Shown here: positions 1 to 8,648 of the stretch, piece after piece
Layout of the letters: the number at the start of each line of letters is the position of its first letter
How positions within the stretch are numbered: position 1 is the stretch's first letter
Assembly: GCF_000272045.2 (NCBI RefSeq)
Contig: NZ_AJYZ02000019.1
Coordinates: 651,246-715,245 of the forward strand
Source of the DNA: Vibrio crassostreae 9ZC13
Lineage (GTDB): Bacteria; Pseudomonadota; Gammaproteobacteria; Enterobacterales; Vibrionaceae
DNA length: 64,000 nucleotides
Reading direction: 5' to 3'
Notes under the pieces: generated by a model
The model's input: the letters and a program-made list of their open reading frames with translations, nothing else
Database searches by the model: none
Told to the model about the DNA's origin: nothing
Translations under genes and position numbers: made by a program

Positions 1-1242
1 TTAGCGACAAGCCAAACAGAACAACTTAAACTGGTAGGTTTGAACCTTACACTAGCTGATGGCTCTTCGCTTGATAGCGAAAGAGTTATTACGAAATACT
101 CTCCTGTTCCTCAAGTTAAGTCATTAGAAAATGTAGAGTTCTTGTTATTTACTAAGAATGGGGCAACACCAAAAAACGTTGTTATCTATCAACATGGTAT
201 TACCTCTGCTAAAGAGAATGCTTATGCGTTTGCTTATAACTTAGTGGGCGATGATACAGCGGTTCTAGCAATAGATTTACCAATCCACGGTACACGTAGT
301 CTAGATGATACACGCTCAGCAAATGCAAACGTCTTAGCTTATTTAAACCTAACTAACTTGCCAGTAGCGCGCGATAACGTTCGACAAAGTGCGTTAGATG
401 TAATGGGCTTGAGAGCTTCGTTAACCGCTTCTTTGCAAGCTGGTTTACTTGCTAGTTCACCTTTGAGTGCATTTAATCTAAATACAGGTTCACAGGTTAA
501 ATTTTTAGGTCACTCTTTGGGCGGTATTGTTGGAACGACTGCTGTTGCTGCCTCTAACCGTACGTTAGGTAGTCCAACGGCTGATGCTCTGTATTCGTTT
601 AGTTCGGCAGCTTTTGAAAACTCTGGCGGTCAAATATCTAACCTTCTACTCGGTTCTACAGAGTTTGGTCCTCAGGTTAAACACAATGTTGCGTTGAGCG
701 CTTCAACGGAATACGCGAGTTTCGCAAGTGCTACCTGTGCCAGCTTATCAGACAAACTCTGCTACGAAACGTTTGAAACTAATGCAACCACAGCCCAACT
801 AGCAGTGATGACGGCTGCATTTCAGCAATTCGCGTATGCAGCTCAAACCGTGTTGGATACCATCGATCCGTTCACTAACGCTGATCACCTGTTAAGCTCT
901 GGTTCACCTGTACTACCTATTTATATTGGGCAAGTTCAAGGCGATGATACAGTACCTAACTCTGTAGCAAGCGCTCCATTCGCGGGAACAACACCGTTGG
1001 CAACCAAGCTTAACCTAACTGTTGTTGATTCAAGTAGTGCGACACCTAGCAGTGCCGGAACTAACGAATTTGTGAAATTTAACAATGTTGCAGCGCACAG
1101 TACCTTTGTTATCCCACAAGACGATACAACACCATTACCTTTAGATTCCGCTCACCATGCAGAAATGCAGGCACAAGCAAAAGATTTCTTGGTAAACAAC
1201 AAATTGAGTACAGTGTCCAACGCAGCCTCTGTATTGGAATAA
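1..1242 (+). CDS. VolA/Pla-1-type extracellular lipase, C-terminal part (5' end outside window)
   Basis: The reading frame is open from base 1, so the gene starts upstream; about 413 codons are visible. The nucleophile elbow GHSLGG (near base 510) lies after a hydrophobic strand, as in alpha/beta-hydrolase lipases. An earlier YQHGIT segment fits the oxyanion-hole strand, and the DDTVPNS and AAHSTF segments fit the acid and His of the triad. Order and spacing match the large Pla-1/cef lipase family that includes Vibrio VolA, an outer-membrane lipase that releases fatty acids from lysophospholipid. The N-terminal lipobox that would show surface anchoring is not visible. A terminator follows directly. 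Family call is firm; substrate is inferred. Confidence 0.85.
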   Translation, partial: LATSQTEQLKLVGLNLTLADGSSLDSERVITKYSPVPQVKSLENVEFLLFTKNGATPKNVVIYQHGITSAKENAYAFAYNLVGDDTAVLAIDLPIHGTRSLDDTRSANANVLAYLNLTNLPVARDNVRQSALDVMGLRASLTASLQAGLLASSPLSAFNLNTGSQVKFLGHSLGGIVGTTAVAASNRTLGSPTADALYSFSSAAFENSGGQISNLLLGSTEFGPQVKHNVALSASTEYASFASATCASLSDKLCYETFETNATTAQLAVMTAAFQQFAYAAQTVLDTIDPFTNADHLLSSGSPVLPIYIGQVQGDDTVPNSVASAPFAGTTPLATKLNLTVVDSSSATPSSAGTNEFVKFNNVAAHSTFVIPQDDTTPLPLDSAHHAEMQAQAKDFLVNNKLSTVSNAASVLE

Positions 1243-1263
1243 TAACGAGCTCTAAATGAAACT

Positions 1264-1291
1264 AAATGCCAGCCTAACCGCTGGCATTTTT
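1264..1291 (+). terminator. Rho-independent terminator of the lipase gene
   Basis: A 10-bp perfect stem (AAATGCCAGC / GCTGGCATTT) with a 6-nt loop runs into a short T tract, 21 bases after the lipase stop codon. Confidence 0.85.
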
Positions 1292-1465
1292 GTCTCTGTC
1301 GTTCGAACAAGTCCCCTAGTTGACCGTTTGCATAAAACTTTAAAACACAAATGGTTGATCTCAGCTAAAATTAATCAAGACAGAATACCGTACGACCTCT
1401 TTCTTTATTGTAAATAAAGTGGATAATAGCCCCGTAATTTAATACCTAATAAATGTGAGTCCATT

Positions 1466-2023
1466 ATGTCTTCTGAAGCTACTATGCTAGAACGCTGCCA
1501 ATCTAAATGTGAACTATGTGGTTCTGATTCTTCTCTTACTGCATACGCAGTGCCGCCACACAGCCACGTAACAGTGGATCACGGCATCATGGTATGTGAC
1601 AAATGTCTTGGTGAGATTGACGATCCTAAAGATATCAACCACTGGCGTTGTCTGACTGACAGCATGTGGAGCCAGGAAGCGCCAGTTCAAGTAACGGCAT
1701 GGCGTCAACTTACTCGTCTGAACACAGAAAGCTGGGCTCAGGACGCGCTAGACATGATGTACCTTGAAGAAGAAACATCAGTTTGGGCACAAATCGGCAT
1801 GTCTGCTGATGACAAGCCTCTTGATGTGAATGGCGTTGAACTTAAGAAAGGTGACGACGTAACAGTAATCAAAGACCTGCCAATCAAAGGTACTAACCAA
1901 GTGATTAAGCAAGGTACTGTTATTCGTGGTATCAGCGTTGGTGACGATCCTAAGCTTGTTTCTGGTAAAACAAACGGCGGTCAATCAATGTACGTAATCG
2001 CTGAGTTCTGCCGTAAGAAGTAA
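1466..2023 (+). CDS. PhnA-domain zinc-ribbon protein
   Basis: A 185-residue protein. The N-terminus has CELCG and CDKC pairs (residues about 15-50) forming a zinc ribbon. The C-terminal part, about residues 115-185, has the SH3-like PhnA fold signature (VNGVELKKGDDV, IKGTNQVIKQGT). Despite the name, this family is not tied to phosphonate breakdown when phn genes are absent, as here; its biochemical role is unsettled. It stands alone between two terminators, so it is probably a single-gene transcript. Start chosen at the first ATG, which directly precedes the zinc ribbon. Function beyond the family is not known. Confidence 0.85.
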   Translation: MSSEATMLERCQSKCELCGSDSSLTAYAVPPHSHVTVDHGIMVCDKCLGEIDDPKDINHWRCLTDSMWSQEAPVQVTAWRQLTRLNTESWAQDALDMMYLEEETSVWAQIGMSADDKPLDVNGVELKKGDDVTVIKDLPIKGTNQVIKQGTVIRGISVGDDPKLVSGKTNGGQSMYVIAEFCRKK

Positions 2024-2053
2024 TCTTACTGTAAGAAAGTGATAGAAAACGAA

Positions 2054-2078
2054 AAGGCGCTAATTAGCGCCTTTTTTC
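2054..2078 (+). terminator. Bidirectional terminator between convergent genes
   Basis: AAGGCGCTAATTAGCGCCTT forms a stem with a tiny loop, followed by T6 on the plus strand and preceded by A4, so it can serve both the PhnA gene and the barrel gene that ends at 2107. Confidence 0.85.
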
Positions 2079-2106
2079 TTGGAAAAATTTAACCTATTCC
2101 GTTGTT

Positions 2107-3258
2107 CTAGAAACCACTGCCTACGTTAAAGTAGATAGCGCGTTCTTCATGGCTTTGCGCATAATCCATCCCAAGGTGCAAACCGTAACGTCTCGCGATT
2201 TGGTATCGAAAGCCGACACCTCCGGCATTGACGGTACTGTCGTGGCTTATGCCGTTATCTTGCTTTGCAACCCCTGAACCGTAAAACCCAGACACCTTCC
2301 AACGATGAGTGATGCTATACGTCAATTGGCCTTGGATTGTTTCAATCTCATCTCCTTGGTACCGATAAGATGACACCCCGCGTAACGACACGTACGGTTT
2401 CGCTGTGGGTGATACAAACAGGTCTTGCTGTTCGAAGCTTTGATAATTTGCAGCCAAGCCTAACGTCCATTTATTGGTAATTGGGATATAGGCTTCGCCA
2501 TCTATGTTCAAATTTCGGTAATTGTAATCACTGCCAATCGCATCGTCGTACACCATGTAATCTGCAGACAATTTGTAACCTTTGGTTGGATAAAATAAAT
2601 TATCTCTTGTGTCATATTCAGCCTCCAACCCTAAACCAGAAGTAACCGATTCGTTACCCAAAATTCGGTCTAAAACCATGTTATCAAATTCAATCTCAGA
2701 CTTAGCTAATAACTGCTTTATTCCCAACATCCAAGGCGTATGCCCAATCCGGAACTGCACCTTTTGTGAAAGTACGGCTACCGAAGTTGACGTGCCTATT
2801 CTAAGGTCATGATCTATGGGGCCCCAGTTGATTGATGTGTACAAATCCAAATTCGCAACACCAAAGCCGCCGCCTCCTGTGTAACGAATGGAATCATTCA
2901 TCCAAGATCGTCTATGGCCACCAAATACAAACCAAGTTTCGTTCTCTGTCCCTACTGCGCCCACTACTGACATTGCTGAGGGTACTAACTGCGCACCACC
3001 ATCTATGGCAGAAAGAGCAGCTTGCTTTCTTTGTCGCTTTTCCTCATCCGTCTCATGTAAAAACAAACCAGCCACACCGCCGCCGTACCCCACCGCAGGC
3101 TCGGTAATCAAAATTGGGATAGGCAAAAAGCCATATGCGTTTTCCGCAAGGTGATGCCCCATATCAAATTGACCATCAACAGGATCATAAAACGATGCGA
3201 AAGAAGATGTTGTAAATAAAAAGCAGGAAAAAAGAGCAAAGCCGCCGCAGCGATTCAT
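2107..3258 (-). CDS. Outer-membrane Omp85-like barrel protein without POTRA domains
   Basis: Start taken at 3258, where a signal peptide (MNRCGGFALFSCFLFTTSSFAS) begins 10 bases after GAGG; a longer frame to 3321 would run through a terminator hairpin. The 383-residue product has glycine-rich amphipathic strands throughout, an LRGVSSYRYQG segment resembling the RGY loop of BamA/TamA barrels, and a C-terminal Phe (VGSGF), as expected for a BAM-inserted barrel. No POTRA repeats are present, so it is the surface-antigen barrel domain alone. Related Vibrio proteins are usually annotated only as BamA/TamA-family proteins. Role unknown. The leader carries a terminator (3274-3301), so expression may be set by attenuation. 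Confidence 0.8.
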   Translation of the reverse strand: MNRCGGFALFSCFLFTTSSFASFYDPVDGQFDMGHHLAENAYGFLPIPILITEPAVGYGGGVAGLFLHETDEEKRQRKQAALSAIDGGAQLVPSAMSVVGAVGTENETWFVFGGHRRSWMNDSIRYTGGGGFGVANLDLYTSINWGPIDHDLRIGTSTSVAVLSQKVQFRIGHTPWMLGIKQLLAKSEIEFDNMVLDRILGNESVTSGLGLEAEYDTRDNLFYPTKGYKLSADYMVYDDAIGSDYNYRNLNIDGEAYIPITNKWTLGLAANYQSFEQQDLFVSPTAKPYVSLRGVSSYRYQGDEIETIQGQLTYSITHRWKVSGFYGSGVAKQDNGISHDSTVNAGGVGFRYQIARRYGLHLGMDYAQSHEERAIYFNVGSGF

Positions 3259-3273
3259 AAGATTGGCCTCAAT

Positions 3274-3301
3274 AAAAAAGGCCGGGTAATAAAACCCGGC
3301 C
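3274..3301 (-). terminator. Terminator hairpin inside the 5' leader of the Omp85-like gene
   Basis: Read on the minus strand: GGCCGGGT, 6-nt loop, ACCCGGCC, then T6. It lies only 15 bases before the start codon of the downstream barrel gene, and the LysR gene upstream already has its own terminator. It therefore ends either a short leader RNA or a small RNA. Confidence 0.8.
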
Positions 3302-3323
3302 GAAAGTTTGCTTCCTTGCAATA

Positions 3324-3351
3324 AACATAGAAATTAAACACTTATTGCCAA
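3324..3351 (-). promoter_or_regulatory. Candidate promoter for the leader RNA and barrel gene
   Basis: TTGGCA (3351-3346), a 16-nt spacer and TATGTT (3329-3324) resemble a sigma-70 promoter. Transcription would begin near 3317, giving a leader of about 60 nt that includes the terminator hairpin. Predicted by eye only. Confidence 0.4.
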
Positions 3352-3464
3352 TAAAGGGTTCCTTAATCGACAAGGTTAGAATAGGTCAAACTGTGGTATT
3401 GCCCTACTCTCATATGGAGGATCTAGCCCTACAAAATCAAATCATTCTAAAGATGACAAATACG

Positions 3465-3488
3465 AAAAAGGCTCATATAAATGAGCCT
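3465..3488 (-). terminator. Terminator of the LysR gene
   Basis: On the minus strand GGCTCAT/ATGAGCC with a 4-nt loop is followed by T5, about 30 bases after the LysR stop codon. Confidence 0.8.
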
Positions 3489-3519
3489 CTGTGAACAAGT
3501 AAACTGTGTTATTGGTTCA

Positions 3520-4425
3520 TTAATCTCGCTTTAGCAATCGCTCTACGTTTTCTTTGATAACTGATAATACTGATGACTTAACTTCGCTAATTTGTTTAGA
3601 ATGAGGGCACCATAGTGCAAAGCCAAATTTAAATCCTTGTTCCATTTCAGACGATTGTATAGGTTCGATGTCGTAATGCGAAAATTCAGAATGAGCGAAC
3701 GTTTTTGGTAGAAGTGCCCATCCTAGACCTGCTTCAACCATTTTGATAACTAGCGCTAATTGGTCGACTTCTTCATTGTCAGAACTAACGGTTATTTTTT
3801 CGGACATTCCTTCTTCAATGAAGGATTTTAAGACAAACTGCTTCGCATTTCTTAGCGCTAAAAGTACATCTTCTTTTGCCAAAGATGAAAACTCACCATT
3901 TTTTTGAACGAAAGGAAAAAATTCTATATGGCCTAAAAAGTTGGCATCAAAACTGTGTATTCCACGACTGTCATGCACGTTGACCAATCCAAAATGATAC
4001 TCACCGCTCTGAAGGCCTTGCTTAATGTCTTTTTTATTTCGTACAAGAAAATTCACTCGCATCATCGGGAAATCACGACGCAACTTCTTTCGAATATCCA
4101 CAAGGATTTGATGAGGTATCACACTTGAATAAGCAAAAGTAATGTTTTCCAAACCGCCATAAGACAAGCTCAAGGCTACCTTGTCGAAAGTGCGTGCCTG
4201 TTCAATCGTTTGCTTAGCGTAGTGGTAAAGAAGATGACCATCTTCTGTCGGCTTTACAGAGCGTCCAACCCTTTCAAATAGGCTTACCGCGAGTTGGTCT
4301 TCAAGGTTAGTTATAACCTGCCCGATTGTCGTTCTGTGCTTGTTAAGCTTGACTGCTGCCTTGCTGAAAGAGAGTTGGTCATAAACGGTAACGAACGCGA
4401 GAAGTTGTTCAATGCTGAAATTCAT
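3520..4425 (-). CDS. LysR-family transcriptional regulator
   Basis: A 301-residue protein of typical LysR length. Residues 1-60 form the winged helix-turn-helix (LLAFVTVYDQLSFSKAAVKL, then QVITNLEDQLAVSLFER), and residues about 90-295 form the periplasmic-binding-like effector domain. The effector is unknown. The adjacent genes on both sides are on the same strand rather than divergent, so the usual neighbour rule gives no target. It has its own terminator and looks monocistronic. Confidence 0.85.
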   Translation of the reverse strand: MNFSIEQLLAFVTVYDQLSFSKAAVKLNKHRTTIGQVITNLEDQLAVSLFERVGRSVKPTEDGHLLYHYAKQTIEQARTFDKVALSLSYGGLENITFAYSSVIPHQILVDIRKKLRRDFPMMRVNFLVRNKKDIKQGLQSGEYHFGLVNVHDSRGIHSFDANFLGHIEFFPFVQKNGEFSSLAKEDVLLALRNAKQFVLKSFIEEGMSEKITVSSDNEEVDQLALVIKMVEAGLGWALLPKTFAHSEFSHYDIEPIQSSEMEQGFKFGFALWCPHSKQISEVKSSVLSVIKENVERLLKRD

Positions 4426-4531
4426 GTTGTTGTGCTTACTTTTAATCGTTATGTATTTAAATTATCACAGGTTGGCGAAATATCTACTTTGTCAGAATAA
4501 TATTAGTGAAAATAATTCGTCAATTTGAAAC

Positions 4532-4560
4532 AAAAAAAACCTACTTAAGCTAGTAGGTTT
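4532..4560 (-). terminator. Terminator of the small periplasmic protein gene
   Basis: AAACCTACT and AGTAGGTTT form a 9-bp stem; on the minus strand it is followed by T8. It lies 25 bases past the stop at 4585. Confidence 0.8.
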
Positions 4561-4584
4561 TATCGTTGATGTCAAACGAATAAC

Positions 4585-5010
4585 TTAAATGTATTCGATA
4601 ACTCGAGCTAGATAGTTAAAGTCCCCAGAATCACCGTGGTAATTACGGTAAACATCGACACTGAAATATCTAGGTTGGTCCACTTGAATATGCTCAGCAA
4701 TTCGCTGCTCGATGGATTCTAGAGTTTCACCTGTTTGCGAGTAAATGTATTTCTTGGTGGTCTTTTGAAGCTGGCGTTCTTTAGCTTCTTTGTGTGTGAC
4801 GTAATTGTTCACGTCAACCCATTGACCAATGTAGTCAATCTCCACGTAGTCTGAATTTTCTTCAACCATGAACAACGCCGCTTCTTGTTGAACGTCGGCC
4901 AGTTGTAGCATGTCGTTATCGACTTTTTGCTGTTCCATTGAGGTCACATTTTGTGCTATGGCAGCGCTAGACGTTGCCATGATAAGTAGCGCTAAAGCTG
5001 TTTTATTCAT
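4585..5010 (-). CDS. Small periplasmic protein, DUF3316-like
   Basis: The 141-residue product has a clear signal peptide (MNKTALALLIMATSSAAIAQ, cleavage after AIA). The mature part is hydrophilic, with a central KEAKERQLQKTTKKYIYSQTGET stretch and a C-terminal YRNYHGDSGDFNYLARVI motif. It resembles Vibrio proteins assigned to DUF3316, which have no known function; this assignment is from memory and moderate. It begins 17 bases after the patatin lipoprotein stop, so the two are probably one operon ending at the terminator at 4532-4560. A partner role in envelope lipid turnover is only a guess from that linkage. Confidence 0.65.
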   Translation of the reverse strand: MNKTALALLIMATSSAAIAQNVTSMEQQKVDNDMLQLADVQQEAALFMVEENSDYVEIDYIGQWVDVNNYVTHKEAKERQLQKTTKKYIYSQTGETLESIEQRIAEHIQVDQPRYFSVDVYRNYHGDSGDFNYLARVIEYI

Positions 5011-5027
5011 TTTACGATATCCCTAAA

Positions 5028-6212
5028 TTAAGGTAATTCTGTTACCCAAGGTTTGCCCTGAGTTGCTTTGTGATAACCATATTCGTATATGGTTAATAAA
5101 TAGTGTTCATCAAACATGTCTTTGGTTCGTTTGGCGTAACCAAAGTCGTGCTCGATGTAAGTAAATTGCATATCAATGTTGTTGATTTCACAGATGTATT
5201 TCATTCGATATAAATCACCACGTGTTTGAGCAAGAGTCAGGCTTGATACGCTCTTTGCTACTAAATCTAGACCCTTATCTCTCAGCGAGTGGTACGGCGC
5301 TTTCAGTGCTCCATTTCGAATAACATCGAGCTGTGGTGGTTTTTCTAACCCAAGAGCATCTGAGATCTGCTGATAGTCGAAGTTAGATGGATTGAAAAAT
5401 ACTTGAGCGGCTAAACCACCATCGACGTGAAGTTCTTCATAACTTTTACCTTCGTACTTCACATTGATAAACTGCGGTGGGAAGACTCCAGGAATAGAAG
5501 CACTTGCTGCTAAAACCTTATATATAAGTTCAGACTTATCTGGCATGTCACTATTTGCAATTGCGCCCACATTCCAAATGACAAGCTCTCCAGAATCAAA
5601 GTGTGTGCTACCAATAAACAAACGCTTACCGTTGCGGTGTCGCGCAGCAATTTGCTCGATCATCGGTTCAGGGAACGCCTGAGCGATAAATTGATTCAAG
5701 TTTTTACCGTCAGTAAAAGCATCTTTAAACACGGTGTTTAAAAAGTTCTTTTTGCCGAGCACTGATTTGTCATTGATGTTTAACATCACCTCCTTCATCT
5801 TCGGAAATGCATCTCCGCCGATGAATACAAATGGTGCTATTAGCGCTCCTGCACTGATGCCAGTAACTATTGAGTAGTCTTTCAATTGGCCAGATTCTTC
5901 CAGCCCTATCAAAATACCGGCTCCAAAGGCTCCGTTCGCGCCGCCTCCTGACAAAGCTAAGATATTTAGTTGCTCACCTGACACTTTAATTGGCGTTGTT
6001 TGATCGATTGGAGAGTATAAGAAGTCTGGGTTCTCACTCGCCCACATACGCAATGGCTCTTTTACTGATATCGCTTCTTCTACAACCACTTCTTTGTAAT
6101 TGTCTTTGTGTACGCGTACATCCAACGTGTGGGGTGAGCTACATGCCACTACAAGTAATGACAAAGCAACGGTAAAACCCGAGGAAATTAGACGGTTCAT
6201 AATTAGGCTCAT
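5028..6212 (-). CDS. Patatin-like phospholipase, lipoprotein
   Basis: A 394-residue protein with a signal peptide ending in lipobox VVAC (Cys about residue 24), so it is probably membrane anchored. The patatin domain spans about residues 80-330: glycine-rich oxyanion loop SGGGANGAFGAG, nucleophile motif GISAG, and catalytic Asp in DGG (HVDGG). The Ser-Asp dyad is intact, so acyl-hydrolase activity is expected, probably on phospholipids. Residues 330-394 are an accessory tail. An in-frame ATG four codons in (6200) is an alternative start; the first is preferred for the AGAGAA upstream. It is the first gene of a pair with the DUF3316-like gene. Confidence 0.88.
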   Translation of the reverse strand: MSLIMNRLISSGFTVALSLLVVACSSPHTLDVRVHKDNYKEVVVEEAISVKEPLRMWASENPDFLYSPIDQTTPIKVSGEQLNILALSGGGANGAFGAGILIGLEESGQLKDYSIVTGISAGALIAPFVFIGGDAFPKMKEVMLNINDKSVLGKKNFLNTVFKDAFTDGKNLNQFIAQAFPEPMIEQIAARHRNGKRLFIGSTHFDSGELVIWNVGAIANSDMPDKSELIYKVLAASASIPGVFPPQFINVKYEGKSYEELHVDGGLAAQVFFNPSNFDYQQISDALGLEKPPQLDVIRNGALKAPYHSLRDKGLDLVAKSVSSLTLAQTRGDLYRMKYICEINNIDMQFTYIEHDFGYAKRTKDMFDEHYLLTIYEYGYHKATQGKPWVTELP

Positions 6213-6413
6213 TTAATGTTCTCTAAAATGATTCAGATACTCTGTTTAATCAAAAGAACAGCTATAAACAGAGAAGTTAATAAATAGGGATAAAGTGAAG
6301 TCCGTCTCTTTCTGGGAGTAATATAGCTAGGTTTAGTCTTAGCTCGTAATCTCGTTTGTAGGATGCGACCCATCGAATAGGTACACCCTCCACCACTATC
6401 GGAGTTAAACGCT

Positions 6414-7271
6414 CTACCCGATTTTGACCACGTTGAAATCGTGGGTAGGCTCTACAAATTCATATTGTGCATTGATTGTTTGTAGCTCCCAAGTGCCATA
6501 GCTTTTAGTTAGCTCCAACACACCATAGACCGCGTTATTTGCATGTCGGAATGCAGCTACGGGAGACATTCTCTTTATTAACCCTGCGGTAAACAGGCCA
6601 GAGATAAGGTCACCGACACCAACCGGTTGTTGAGCAAATTCAATGTTCGGTCGTTGGGCTAAATAACATGCCTTTTTCGTTGCTAAAATCATACTGAACG
6701 CGTCATCGGGTAATGAGTGAAGATGCTTCACGAGCACCATCTTTGGACCAAGCTCCAATGCTTTCTTACATGCTGTAACCGCGTCATAAAGGGAGAGGAT
6801 TTTAATGCCGGTCAATTCACTTAGTTCAAATTGGTTTGGCACTATAACATCGGCAATAGGAAGCAAGTGTTTAGTAATGGCGGTTCTAACGCCATCCTCA
6901 ACGATACAACCTTTATCTGGGTCACCCATTACAGGGTCACAAACATAGAGTGCACTGTGGTTCTTTTCTTTAACTAAATTAACCGACTCGGCAACCGCTT
7001 TACATTGGTCTGCGCTTCCCTGATAACCCGATAGGATCGCACCACAGTCTTTCAGTACGTTGATGTTGTCTAAGCCTCGAATCAAGTTTCGAATATCATC
7101 TGAGCCGAATGTTTGCCCGGTCCAACCTTGTTGATATTGAGTGTGATTAGAGAACTGAACAGTGTGGATTGGCCACACATCGAGTCCCATTCTTTGGATT
7201 GGAAAAACCGCAGAACTGTTTCCTGCATGCCCGTAAACCACATGAGACTGAATTGAAATTACACCTTTCAA
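6414..7271 (-). CDS. pdxY: Pyridoxal kinase PdxY, TTG start
   Basis: PdxY phosphorylates pyridoxal to PLP in the salvage pathway. The protein begins (M)[23 protein letters not shown], the typical PdxY N-terminus, and carries CDPVMGD and the anion-hole motif [12 protein letters not shown]. The frame continues to an ATG at 7373, but those extra 34 residues are not PdxY-like. GAGGAG (7284-7279) sits 7 bases before a TTG at 7271, giving the family-typical 285 residues. It is last in the aspT-aspD-gltS-pdxY run, 98 bases after gltS. Since AspD needs PLP, this neighbour likely keeps the decarboxylase supplied with cofactor; that link is inferred. Confidence 0.93.
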   Translation of the reverse strand: MKGVISIQSHVVYGHAGNSSAVFPIQRMGLDVWPIHTVQFSNHTQYQQGWTGQTFGSDDIRNLIRGLDNINVLKDCGAILSGYQGSADQCKAVAESVNLVKEKNHSALYVCDPVMGDPDKGCIVEDGVRTAITKHLLPIADVIVPNQFELSELTGIKILSLYDAVTACKKALELGPKMVLVKHLHSLPDDAFSMILATKKACYLAQRPNIEFAQQPVGVGDLISGLFTAGLIKRMSPVAAFRHANNAVYGVLELTKSYGTWELQTINAQYEFVEPTHDFNVVKIG

Positions 7272-7369
7272 ACCGTCACTCCTCTTCTGAATATAGTTTT
7301 TGATGTCTTGAGTAAATTTTAAAGTCAAAGTACTGAACTTTGGTAATCCCCTTTGATGGGGAAGATCCA

Positions 7370-8578
7370 TCAAGACATGAAATGTAAGAATGTCTCTATA
7401 ACGATTAGGTTTGAGAGATCGATAAAGAACGCACCAATTAACGGCACGATAAAATACGCTTGTGGCGATGGGCCGTAGTAACCCGTGATACCATTCATAT
7501 TGAGCATGGCTGTCGGTGTCGCACCCAAACCAAAGCCCGCATGACCACTTGCCATCACCGCGGCATCATAATTTTTACCGAGTAGCTTATAGGTAACGGA
7601 CGTAACAAACACAATAGTAAACAATGTTTGAATCGTTAGGATAACCACCAGCGACAACGCCATATCAAACAGCTGCCAAAGTTTGATTTCAAGCAATGCC
7701 ATAGATAAGAAGACACTTAGGGCAATTGAGCTTAAACGTGCCACTTCGACCATCGCAATCTTGGCAGGTTTGCTCTCGCTAAATAGTGTTGAGAATAGTG
7801 CACCAACAAATAACGCATAGACGAAATTTGGCACCATGTTCAGCCAATGCACATCGAGCACAAGCACTAGACTATGTAGCATTTGGCTGAGCTCAACACA
7901 GCATGCTAAAAGAACAACGCTTCCGATGCCATGTAGTACATTGCCCTTAGTCGGCATGTGATGGGCCTTTTTGTGTTCCACATCTGCTGCATGTACGTTC
8001 GGTGTTGAAATTTGATTTTTTTCAACCAAATACGTGCCTAAAGGCGCTCCGATAATACCGCCAATCACAAGACCAAAAGTGGCACAGGCCATCGCGATTT
8101 CGAGTGCATTATCGACACCAAAATGGTCATGAAACATCGACGCCCATGCAGCACCTGTCCCATGCCCACCTGATAGGGTGATAGAGCCCGTCATCAGTCC
8201 TAGCTTAGGATCCAGCCCTAAGAACGAGGCTGCAGCGACACCAATAGCGTCCTGAAAAATAATATAAACAACGGCGATTCCGAGAAAGACAACGAACAAG
8301 CGTCCACCTTGGAATAGCTGCTTGATATTTGCGCTTAAACCAATGCCTGCGAAAAACATCAGCATCAACGTCTCTTTATAAGGAAGTTCAAATTCGAACT
8401 CCATTCCCATGCGATATAAGCAAGTAGTAATTAAGGCTGCGATGCACCCACCAATCACCGGCCCTGGGATATGATATTTACTTAATATTGGTGTGTTTTT
8501 TTTGGTTACCTCACCAAACAACAACATCAAGAGTGCCAAAATGGCAGATTCAACGGCATTTACAGAAATTACATTCAT
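7370..8578 (-). CDS. gltS: Sodium/glutamate symporter GltS
   Basis: An inner-membrane protein of 402 residues with about ten hydrophobic segments in two inverted halves. Both conserved glycine-rich re-entrant loops are visible: [11 protein letters not shown] and [24 protein letters not shown] near the N-terminus is also typical. It imports glutamate with sodium. The frame opens at GTG 8584, but ATG 8578 gives the usual N-terminus and lies 8 bases after AGGT. It follows aspD across a terminator (8602-8629), so it may be read partly by read-through or from its own promoter. In this cluster it may supply the amino acid for transamination by AspD; this is inferred. Confidence 0.93.
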   Translation of the reverse strand: MNVISVNAVESAILALLMLLFGEVTKKNTPILSKYHIPGPVIGGCIAALITTCLYRMGMEFEFELPYKETLMLMFFAGIGLSANIKQLFQGGRLFVVFLGIAVVYIIFQDAIGVAAASFLGLDPKLGLMTGSITLSGGHGTGAAWASMFHDHFGVDNALEIAMACATFGLVIGGIIGAPLGTYLVEKNQISTPNVHAADVEHKKAHHMPTKGNVLHGIGSVVLLACCVELSQMLHSLVLVLDVHWLNMVPNFVYALFVGALFSTLFSESKPAKIAMVEVARLSSIALSVFLSMALLEIKLWQLFDMALSLVVILTIQTLFTIVFVTSVTYKLLGKNYDAAVMASGHAGFGLGATPTAMLNMNGITGYYGPSPQAYFIVPLIGAFFIDLSNLIVIETFLHFMS

Positions 8579-8601
8579 TATCACGACCTAAACAACCGAA
8601 T

Positions 8602-8629
8602 AAAAAAGCCCCGACTTGACGGGGCTTAT
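8602..8629 (-). terminator. Terminator between aspD and gltS
   Basis: AAGCCCC and GGGGCTT stem with an 8-nt loop; on the minus strand it is followed by T6. It lies 20 bases after the aspD stop and would limit transcription into gltS-pdxY. Confidence 0.85.
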
Positions 8630-8648
8630 ATTTTCTAGCAACTACGAA

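Noticed and set aside
3259..3321. N-terminal extension of the barrel gene to 3321
   Set aside because: It crosses a terminator hairpin and lacks a signal-peptide start; 3258 is better.
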